In this document: positions 56,640-64,000 of the stretch, piece by piece
Numbering within the stretch: position 1 is the first letter of the stretch
Layout of the letters: each line of letters starts with the position of its first letter
Source: Pestalotiopsis fici W106-1
Taxonomy: Eukaryota; Ascomycota; Sordariomycetes; Amphisphaeriales; Sporocadaceae
Direction: 5' to 3'
Assembly (NCBI RefSeq): GCF_000516985.1
Contig: NW_006917101.1
Span: 1,542,834 to 1,606,833, forward strand
DNA: 64,000 bases
The notes under the pieces: generated by a model
What the model was told of the DNA's origin: nothing
Database searches by the model: none
The model's input: only the letters and a program-made list of their open reading frames with translations
Program-made: the position numbers and the translations under genes

Positions 56640-58490
56640 CTATGGAGTAGTACCAGGTGTAAGCGGCAACGAAGCCATATTGCTGTCAAACTCTGTTGCC
56701 AATGTATGGCTACGGTCAAGGAAATTCATCGCTCGGTCGGGATGGTAGTACTTGTGCATATTGTGGGTCTTTCCCTCCAGACCGGCAACAACAGCATCTG
56801 CAATAACCGGTGACTGGGCAAAGCCACCAGTATTATGTCCTCCTGTGATGATGAATCTGCCCCCAATAGCGGTAGACCGCATCTCGAACAAACCTAGACC
56901 GTTCGATGTCCAGGGGCGCACGCAATACTTGAGGCTGGCTGCCAGGGTCCCAGTGGCGTCGCTTGCTTCATACGACCGCGGGAAGAATTTTTGGGCCGTA
57001 TCAATCAAGCCATCGTAGATCTTCTGCAGTAGAACTTCGTCCACATTGAAAGGATCGACGCCTGTGTAACCGTATCCAGAACCGAGGATCAAGATCGGCG
57101 CGCCGTTGAGATCGGTTGTGACCGTCACGTTGGCGTCTTCTGTCACATGTCCCTTCCTGGCAAGCTTCAAGGAATGCTCAAGTTGAGGTTCAAGGTTTGG
57201 GAGCCGCAGCCAAGCGCCCAGGACACCATGAATCCGTGCCTCGCATCGTGTGCCCTCGAGAAGGTTGCGGCCGTACGCGCCAGGAGAAATGACATAGTTC
57301 TCCGCCTGGACGACTTGATCCGCACAGACCAAACCTTCAACATTTCCACTCTGGTCAAACAATATACGATCAAAGCGGGTGTCCCACTCAAAAGTCACAC
57401 CTTGCGCCACCATGCGGCCTATCAGCTGAAGCATGAATTTGTGGGCGTTGACGGTGAACCCAAGGACAATGATGCCTCCAGCAATGGCTCCGGAAAGAAC
57501 GGCATCGCTCAGAGCTGGCTCGTAAGTGCAGATCTCCTGAGGCGAAAGTACCCGTATCGTGGCGCCAATACGGTTTTGGCGCTCAATGGCTTCGCGTAGG
57601 TGCTGAGGATCAGAGTATAGCCGCAGAATGTCTCGGCGCGTCTCGCAAGCGGAGAATAAGTCGGGTTCGCGTTCTTGCCACTGTTCCCAGCTCACCCTGC
57701 TATCCCGGCTTAGCGAGAAGATATCCTCGTTGTAGCGATTGGCAAGCCACGGAGGTACAACTTCGTAGTCCGATATCCAGGACTGCTCCTCTGGCGTCAG
57801 TGAATCCAGCTTGCAAGCTCTCCAGCCCAGGGAAGCGACATCGCTGTTAAACCAGCCATTCATCGTAGTAGAGAGTGTGCGGTCGTTGTAGTTATCCATC
57901 TCTGACAGCGTAAACATTCGTGCAGCGTCGCCGCCATGACTGCACCCGAAAGACATCCACGGAGCTTGAGACGACGGATCAGGAGCAGCGTCCACAACAC
58001 GAACTTTCCAGCCCTGCTCAGTGAGCCAGTAAGCTGTAACAAGGTTGACCATGCCGGCGCCGACCACAAGCACTTCACGCTGGAGTGCCAGCCCCAATGG
58101 GCGGTAAAACCCAGTGTTTAGAGCGAGTTGATCTACTGACAATCGCTCCAAAACCTCAAGGGCGGAAACATAGGCCTTGAGCTGATTCGAGGCAGTAATA
58201 GATGCGACAATAAACCCATCCCCAAGGCTTTCGGTAAAGGTCTGTGGCTGACTGGGGTCCGAAGAAACGCGGACATGGACCATGTACTTGGTCAGTCCCG
58301 ACCTCCACTGTGAGAAATGATTTCGATTGAATTCCGTGCTGGATATGAGAGCATCAGAGGAAGATCTTTGCAGGACACCAAGGACAACCGATGGACTGCG
58401 TAGCTTCATATCAGGCCTGTACACGATGTTGTCCGAAACGACGCCCGACAAAACGTCGTCAGACAAGAAATCAACGATTGTAATTTTCAT
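56640..58490 (-). CDS. FAD-dependent DAO-type oxidoreductase with unrecognised N-terminal region
   Basis: Intronless, 616 residues from the ATG at 58490; the same frame is open further upstream to 58766 but that stretch shows no family features. Residues about 1-130 match no domain I know. A Rossmann motif follows (EVLVVGAGMVNLVTAYWL, near 139-156) and then a DAO/DadA-like body: CSHGGDAARMFT, EICTYEPAL, GGIIVLGFTVNAHKFM, and a C-terminal GGRFIITGGHNTGGFAQSP that closes the FAD site. Family enzymes oxidise amino or imino acids and N-alkyl amino acids with FAD. Transcribed divergently from the FAD/NAD(P) gene at 59096, with about 600 bp between starts, suggesting coregulation. The lack of introns fits a possible foreign origin, unproven. 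Confidence 0.82.
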   Translation of the reverse strand: MKITIVDFLSDDVLSGVVSDNIVYRPDMKLRSPSVVLGVLQRSSSDALISSTEFNRNHFSQWRSGLTKYMVHVRVSSDPSQPQTFTESLGDGFIVASITASNQLKAYVSALEVLERLSVDQLALNTGFYRPLGLALQREVLVVGAGMVNLVTAYWLTEQGWKVRVVDAAPDPSSQAPWMSFGCSHGGDAARMFTLSEMDNYNDRTLSTTMNGWFNSDVASLGWRACKLDSLTPEEQSWISDYEVVPPWLANRYNEDIFSLSRDSRVSWEQWQEREPDLFSACETRRDILRLYSDPQHLREAIERQNRIGATIRVLSPQEICTYEPALSDAVLSGAIAGGIIVLGFTVNAHKFMLQLIGRMVAQGVTFEWDTRFDRILFDQSGNVEGLVCADQVVQAENYVISPGAYGRNLLEGTRCEARIHGVLGAWLRLPNLEPQLEHSLKLARKGHVTEDANVTVTTDLNGAPILILGSGYGYTGVDPFNVDEVLLQKIYDGLIDTAQKFFPRSYEASDATGTLAASLKYCVRPWTSNGLGLFEMRSTAIGGRFIITGGHNTGGFAQSPVIADAVVAGLEGKTHNMHKYYHPDRAMNFLDRSHTLATEFDSNMASLPLTPGTTP

Positions 58491-59095
58491 GTTGAACAAA
58501 GTATACGTGGTTTGAGAAAGACTGGTAGCGTATTCGGGTTCTTGACTGTTTCTCGTCGATATGAAAGGAGTATTGACTACTTTTATGGTCAGCTGACCTT
58601 GGGAGCAATACCAAATCCTGTAAACTTTTGTTTGTTTCCTGACGTGCCGATTGCAGTAAAATGAACATATTCCCTGCAATCGTTCGATATTTTCAAGATA
58701 CAGAAACGATTCGTGTTGCTCTTCTAGCCGATCACCTCTTGAGGCCAAACGTGGGTAGTACTGCATGCCTTATTGGCGCCAGGACTACGCCACTAATAAA
58801 AAGGTGTATGACGACAATAAGGTACGAAATAGTCGGGTAAAGTCTCAGTCACACGGATCTTCCAATTTCGACATACGGCGCATCGTAGTTTCAAGAAGTC
58901 TGTTTCACCGCTTCTTTCTCCTCGGCCGATATAACCTCGTGCGTCAATCTGCCAAGCCATGTTTGTCACTGAAGATACGTACCAGAGAATATACTCTTCG
59001 GATCACCATAAAGCTTACACAAACTTTGCCTTCTATCTCTTCAAAGCAGATTCGAGCAACTGATCACGCCAAGTCGGTGTGGAGAAAGCACAGAC
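58491..59095. promoter_or_regulatory. Shared divergent promoter of the two FAD genes
   Basis: About 600 bp separate two divergent starts. A short CGGCCG palindrome at 58922-58927 could suit a Zn2Cys6 regulator but may be chance. The assignment as a shared promoter is from geometry only. Confidence 0.45.
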
Positions 59096-61033
59096 ATGTC
59101 GAATTTCCGCGCATTGCTAGAAGCCGTAGACCCTGGACGGCTGGCACCCATGCCCGAGGTCTCTGTTGTCATTGTGGGAGCAGGTCAGCGTGGTCTATCC
59201 ACCCTTGAACGGCTCTGCGCTCTCTACCCAGCGTACAGTGATGCCCCAAGGCTTCGAGTCCACATCGTTGACCCAGGGCTGCCCGGGCAAGGCTCCCACA
59301 GCGAGACGCAACCATCTCACCTTCTGACCAACACCTCGACGGCCCAAATCACTATTTTTGTCGACTCTTCGGTGCAGGGCGCTGGTCCGACCAGGTCAGG
59401 GCCGAGTTATGCGGAATGGCTATGGCTGTCAGGTTATCGCTGGAAGGACGGCATCGTGCGTGGTGATGGCGATCCCATCCCTGACGACACGTTTACGTCG
59501 CGAGCACTTCTGGGGCACTATCTGCGATGGTGCTTCGATCACATTCGCGATAGTGCTCCAGTGGGCATCACCGTACAAGAGCACTGCACCGAGGCTGTCG
59601 GTATAGAACGCCGAGGCGAAGGCTTCGTGGTCGGTCTGCACGATGAGGATCATGTTTTTGCCGATTACATCTTTGTGACAACAGGGCACATGAGCGGCCG
59701 CGTATCTGTGGCAGACGAGCTAGCCTTAGTCAATATCGAGAGACACAAGTCCCACAATCCGCACATTGACTTCTTCCCGTCTGCGGCAGCCTTTTCGAGA
59801 CTAGACACGATTGAGCCTGAAGCCAAGGTGCTGATCTGTGGGACGGGTCTGTCCGCAGCTGATGCCGTGTCGATGCTGACGGCAGGGAGAGGTGGTCGCT
59901 TTGAAGCTTCGGGCCACCAGCGCTTTCGCTATGTCCCGAGTGGGCGGGAACCTAAGGTTACCTTATACTCTCGGCAGGGCCTTCCCGCCGGTGCCAAAGG
60001 TGTCAATCAGAGAGCCCTTGGCGAAGACTACGAACCAAGCTATTTTACCAACGGCTTCATCCACGCAAAAAGACGGGAGAGCGGCCAACTGAATTGGAAT
60101 CAGGACATTCTTCCATGTCTCATCCGTGAAATTGAAACTTGCTGGGCGTCTACTGCCAGGAAAGAGGCTGGCCCCGGTGCTTTGGGGTTTGATGCTCAGC
60201 AAGTTTGCGACATTGTCCATAAGTTGTTGTATCCATGGGACGGCGAAGTGATAAACTCCCCCGAGGAACACCGCAGCTTTGTGCTGTCCCATATCGCGAA
60301 CGACATTGATTCCGCATTTTGCGGAAACGTGCGTCATCCGGCAAAAGCTGTGGCTGAAATGCTCCGGGATCTGAATGATGTCGTGAGAGACGCGGTAAAC
60401 TATGGCGGTCTCGACGAGCAGTCGCATCGCAGCTTCATACGTGACTGGGCGTCGATCAACAACAGGCTAGCAGCCGGTCCGCCAAAAGAACGCAGCATGC
60501 AGCTACTAGCCCTGGTAGAGGCTGGAGTTGTCGAGATCTTTGAGCCAGACCCCAAAGTCGTGCTTGATGAGGAGCAAGCTTGCTACACGATCTCCACCAA
60601 CCGTTTCGGGTATCTCCACAAAGAACGCTTTGATGTCCTGGTGCGGGCAAGGGTCGCCCCATTCAACCTGGACTTGTCGCCGAGTCCCCTCTTCTCATCA
60701 GGAAAGCAGAATGGTATCTTTGTGCCTTTTCGCAACGGATCCTTCGGACCTGGAGGTATCGCGATAGACCGGTCGCTGAATGTCCTGGGTGCGCAAGGAA
60801 CACCAATCAAGACCATGTGGGCAATGGGGTATGTCGTCGAAGGGGCCAATTATTACACCAATGTACTGCCTTGCCCGTTGTCAAACTCGGTGTCCCTTCG
60901 GGATGCGGCCACAGCTGCCCAGGGAATGTTGGCCCATCTCTCTTCCAAAGTTGGCGCCATCATGAAGGAGAAAGAGATCATTGTGGAAAAGGACATTGCC
61001 GTCGCAAGCATTAGTCTCAAGGTGCGTAATTGA
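59096..61033 (+). CDS. FAD/NAD(P)-binding protein, NAD_binding_9-like
   Basis: Intronless, 645 residues from the ATG at 59096. Dinucleotide motif VVIVGAGQRGLSTLERL near 24-40, then QPSHLLTNTSTAQITIF and YAEWLW, a layout seen in large bacterial FAD/NAD(P)-binding proteins of Pfam PF13454. A second nucleotide-binding motif is LICGTGLSAADAVSML (about 242-257). Near the C-terminus PLSNSVSLRDAA helps complete the fold. Such proteins resemble flavin monooxygenases or amine oxidising enzymes, but few have been studied. Intronless and bacterial-like; together with its divergent partner it may form a two-gene oxidation module. It is not a standard fungal FMO: no FxGxxxHxxxY-type signature was found. 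Confidence 0.82.
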   Translation: MSNFRALLEAVDPGRLAPMPEVSVVIVGAGQRGLSTLERLCALYPAYSDAPRLRVHIVDPGLPGQGSHSETQPSHLLTNTSTAQITIFVDSSVQGAGPTRSGPSYAEWLWLSGYRWKDGIVRGDGDPIPDDTFTSRALLGHYLRWCFDHIRDSAPVGITVQEHCTEAVGIERRGEGFVVGLHDEDHVFADYIFVTTGHMSGRVSVADELALVNIERHKSHNPHIDFFPSAAAFSRLDTIEPEAKVLICGTGLSAADAVSMLTAGRGGRFEASGHQRFRYVPSGREPKVTLYSRQGLPAGAKGVNQRALGEDYEPSYFTNGFIHAKRRESGQLNWNQDILPCLIREIETCWASTARKEAGPGALGFDAQQVCDIVHKLLYPWDGEVINSPEEHRSFVLSHIANDIDSAFCGNVRHPAKAVAEMLRDLNDVVRDAVNYGGLDEQSHRSFIRDWASINNRLAAGPPKERSMQLLALVEAGVVEIFEPDPKVVLDEEQACYTISTNRFGYLHKERFDVLVRARVAPFNLDLSPSPLFSSGKQNGIFVPFRNGSFGPGGIAIDRSLNVLGAQGTPIKTMWAMGYVVEGANYYTNVLPCPLSNSVSLRDAATAAQGMLAHLSSKVGAIMKEKEIIVEKDIAVASISLKVRN

Positions 61034-61366
61034 GTCATTGTACGACGCAAGGATATACAAGATCAGTGCAAAGGTCAGTCCATTTTATAAAGTTTGTGAA
61101 GAGGGAAGAAGGAGAAGGTGTAAGAAGCTCTGCTACAAGTGGCTTATCTTCAATGTTCCGTTAGCGGCTGCTACAGAGTACTAGGTACCTAGGTGGGAGT
61201 GGGGGCGCGGGGGGCACCTTCTCTAGCAGGGAACTCGGGAATTATCTTCAGGCATGATTATTAAAACTTAAAACTTCGCAACCTCCATCAAGACCATCGC
61301 ATCGTATTACCCTCAGTGTGCTCCCTTCAATCGTCTTTTTATTCATCATAATGACAATAGCGTTTC
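61034..61366. other. Short intergenic between convergent genes
   Basis: About 330 bp of 3' flank from both sides, with a palindromic AGGTACCT inside repeated CTAGGT units around 61180-61196. No gene. Confidence 0.5.
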
Positions 61367-62029
61367 TTAGTCTGACGATGGTGCTCTCGCCTTCAGCATG
61401 ACGGGAACGCTTCCATCCTCAGCATCTCCGTCCACGTTCCAAGTAACATTCCAGAGCCCAGTGGTCGAGGTGTTCGTCGCCCAGAACTGGTATAGATACG
61501 TATCGCCAGACGCAAACATGATATCAGAGCCATAGAGCACGAAACCGACTGTCGCGGCGCCATCTGGAGCCGTGTCGTTGATGGTGAAGCCCGCCTGAAC
61601 GTAGCCATCACCATCTGGCACAATGTAGAAACTCGCATCGTCTTCGGTAGAATTGAGGGAGACATTCCAGGCCGATGCACCAGTGGTATCGATGGTCCCT
61701 AGGATGAGAAGAACTGGTCAGACCACTTCAAAGAGAAATCAAGTGTGTCAAATTCGAAGACTTACATTTCACGTCAAACAATGCCGAGGTGTCGGTATAG
61801 TTGGCAGCAATAACCGCAAGTCCTGAAATACTTTAGCTGTCAAAGGCTAAAGAGGTTTGGGTTCAAGTTCAATACCATTCTCATCCGAGTACACGGGATA
61901 CCCTTCTATGCCGTTCATACCATAAGCGTAGATGGTCTTGTTGTATTTGGTGCTGCGTTGCTCGTGCAGCGTCGCAAGTCCGCCTACAGCAAGGGCTGCA
62001 AAGGCGAATAGATGGCTTTGTCTGACCAT
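61367..62029 (-). CDS. Small secreted protein of unknown function
   Basis: Three exons, 62029-61876, 61822-61766 and 61698-61367, give 180 residues with consistent phases. The N-terminus is a clear signal peptide (HLFAFAALAVGGLATL). The mature part has several Asn-x-Ser/Thr sites (NKT, NYT, NVS, NST, NDT, NTS, NVT), only two or so Cys-poor stretches, and beta-like segments such as ASFYIVPDGDGYVQAGF and TVGFVLYGSDIMF. It ends with MLKARAPSSD. No family recognised; extracellular location is the only firm inference. It could be a wall-associated or host-interacting protein. Confidence 0.75.
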
Positions 62030-63517
62030 CTTGACCGAGGGTAAAGACAAATTGAGCAGATTGAGTGCCGTAAAAACTCAGTGTTGGAGTCGTCGAAACA
62101 TGAAACGAAACAATTATGGCTGCTCAAATAATACGACATGGCATCGGCTGGGTGGCCTTCTCATAATATGGTAGGATCTCCTCGGCGATCGACGATATAG
62201 AGGATACACGGACTGACCTCAACTCCCGAAATGGAATAATTCGCCTTCTAAGTCGTTATATGCGGACTTACGCGTCCTCTCCAATAAGATGGTGGATACC
62301 GACCGGGCACCAACCCCGGTTGCATGGACGGATGTGGTATTCTTAGCATGCATGGGTCGGCGGAGGCTCGGGACTCGGAGCTGTCGATATACCACCACGG
62401 TCGAGTCGAAACAGAAGTGGACCCCAGTCGCTGTTTATGGAGTGCAAGGCTTGATTGCCTTATGCATACCTAGGTGTAGAGGAGATTCCCCTGACTAGGC
62501 ACATTGAAAGGTAAGCTTACGTATATTCGAGCTTATACTTAAGCGCTAAGCGACGGATAATGTTCCGAAATGGGCGTCATGAGGCTCAAGGACCCCCGCC
62601 TAGTCAAGCAATAAACTGCCTTCGACTCGTATAGACTTGCGTAAGGTCAGCTCAAGCTTTCATCTGCCCAATCACCGACATCTCCGAGCTTCTTTCGCTC
62701 AAGATAGGAGTACGCATATGGTCATTGACGCTTGGGAACTCGAGCCTTGGTAGAAAAGCTTGGCAAAAAGTCTAAGTCCAACAATAATCCAACAATAATC
62801 GCCAACGGTACGGATCCGAAAGAAGTGCTCCACCTTTTCCCGAATCATCACCTGAGGCTTATCATTCGTGGCTAATGCAGGCACAACACCTCCTCCACAT
62901 CACTTTCGGGAATCTTATTCGCGATGATACTCTGTGACGCATGCACCATGGTCAAGAATTACGAAAGCGAGCGACCATGAGATCCATCTGACAGGTCCTG
63001 TCCTCATTTCATCCCCAGAGGACCGAGCGCATTGAGCCTCGTAACTCCGAATATCCATCATGGGCGCTTCGAATCTCAACAACACTGGTGCAACAGCGTC
63101 CTTGTAGTTCTCACGATGCTAGTGAAAGAGACGCGTGTCGATATACCAAAGATAGCAGAGGTGGCTTACTGTCAGTGCAGTTTGTATTCAAGACTATTGG
63201 GCAATATTGATGCAAGAGCGGCTTACATCCATTTTTGATCCTACGATGATCAGGTGAAGCCAAGAATAGTGGTTCCTGATGCTCAAGAGCATGGTCAACA
63301 TCACGATGTTCGCCTATGCTTCTTGGCTCTTTGACGATAGTAAATCCACCCCATGAACAACGTTCCAGCTTCGTATACATTATAAAGATGGCTCAAGTTT
63401 TGCTTCAAACCATGATCAACAACTCCTCATCCAGCCCTTCATTGCAGCTCGGGAGACTACTGGGTTTTGCTATAATCTACCTCTGTCATTCGTTCGTTCA
63501 ATCTCTAACTGACTGCA
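62030..63517. other. Intergenic, divergent promoters of secreted protein and laccase
   Basis: About 1.5 kb. No gene recognised; short frames only. The right end carries a TATA-like box before the laccase. Confidence 0.5.
63381..63387 (+). promoter_or_regulatory. TATA-like box of the laccase gene
   Basis: TATAAAG, 137 bp upstream of the laccase ATG, a plausible spacing for a fungal inducible gene. Supported by position only. Confidence 0.35.
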
Positions 63518-64000
63518 ATGTTTCTCAAAAGTCTTATTTGTTCCCTGCTCGTAGCTACCAAGGTAGCAGCAGCACCGCAGTCATCTGCTCCTTCATTGTC
63601 CAAGAGATGTACAAACTCTGCCGAGGATCGCAGCTGCTGGGGTGATTATGATATCTCTACCAACTACTACGATGAGGCCCCTGATACCGGCGTCGTTCGT
63701 GAATACTGGTTCAACATTGTGAACACAACTGCCGCCCCAGATGGCGTTGAGCGAGTGGTTCTCAGTGTCAATGGCTCAATTCCTGGCCCAACCATTATCG
63801 CAGACTGGGGTGATACTGTTGGTGAGTACAGGCAGCATCAAAACAAGAGTCATCTTCAAGCACTAACCATCTCAAAGTTGTTCATGTAACCAATTCCATG
63901 GAGAACAATGGCTCGAGCATCCATTTCCACGGAATCCGACAGAACTACACCAACCAGAACGATGGAGTGCCAAGTGTCACCCAGTGCCCCATTGCACCGG
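63518..64000 (+). CDS. Laccase / multicopper oxidase (3' truncated by window)
   Basis: Exon 1 63518-63821 and exon 2 from 63878, joined in phase across a 56-bp intron (donor GTGAGT), continuing past the window. Signal peptide [18 protein letters not shown]. The first cupredoxin domain shows [37 protein letters not shown] with the first two copper-ligand His (HFH), and [13 protein letters not shown], all typical of ascomycete laccases. Secreted copper enzyme oxidising phenols with reduction of O2 to water; roles include pigment and lignin-related chemistry. The remaining copper sites are outside the window. Confidence 0.93.

Noticed and set aside
58491..58766. N-terminal extension of the DAO-type protein to 58766
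   Set aside because: The extra 92 codons show no folded pattern; the ATG at 58490 is a better start and leaves room for the divergent promoter.

Overview
This window reads as nuclear DNA of a filamentous ascomycete, most likely a sordariomycete. The evidence is genes split by short GT...AG introns (about 46-137 bp), typical fungal protein families (HET, PNP-NACHT, berberine-bridge FAD oxidases, mpaB-like, Gpi17/PIG-S, Fat1, Dph2, laccase), no operons and roomy intergenic spacers. Species cannot be named from sequence alone. I rebuilt gene models by joining reading frames across visible splice sites and checking the phase at every junction. Twenty-four loci are supported. || Left part (1-25.5 kb), accessory in character: the 3' portion of a nonself-recognition NLR (PNP remnant, NACHT, about ten divergent ~33-residue repeats, ankyrins), a secreted FAD oxidase, an extradiol-dioxygenase-like VOC protein, three HET-domain genes of different subtypes (9.6-18.5 kb), a prodomain-less papain-like protease, and a second FAD oxidase with a one-base frameshift. 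A fourth HET gene lies at 35-37 kb, so one NLR and four HET genes occupy 37 kb: an allorecognition-rich island. || Middle (25-47 kb): a small acidic unknown protein, a decayed cytochrome P450, a DUF2306-type membrane protein, a 991-residue extracellular protein with two SGNH hydrolase domains followed by FG-GAP/VCBS calcium-loop repeats, HET4, an mpaB/DUF2236 membrane oxygenase, the GPI-transamidase subunit Gpi17 (PIG-S), and a mucin-like Ser/Thr- and Gly/Tyr-rich surface protein with a 15-bp minisatellite and a C-terminal Cys-rich (PAN-like) segment. || Right part (47-64 kb): housekeeping genes (Fat1 acyl-CoA synthetase/transporter, Dph2, glutathione synthetase), then accessory genes again: a CmcJ/NvfI-like oxygenase, a divergently transcribed pair of FAD enzymes (a DAO-type oxidoreductase with an unrecognised 130-residue N-terminal region, and an NAD_binding_9-type FAD/NAD(P) protein) that may form a small uncharacterised pathway, a small secreted protein, and the 5' end of a laccase cut by the window edge. 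|| The strongest leads are the NLR repeat array, the dual-SGNH/FG-GAP protein, the divergent FAD pair, the minisatellite-bearing surface protein, the papain-like protease, and a 24-bp G/C homopolymer inside a HET intron. No tRNA, rRNA, CRISPR array or intact transposon was recognised.
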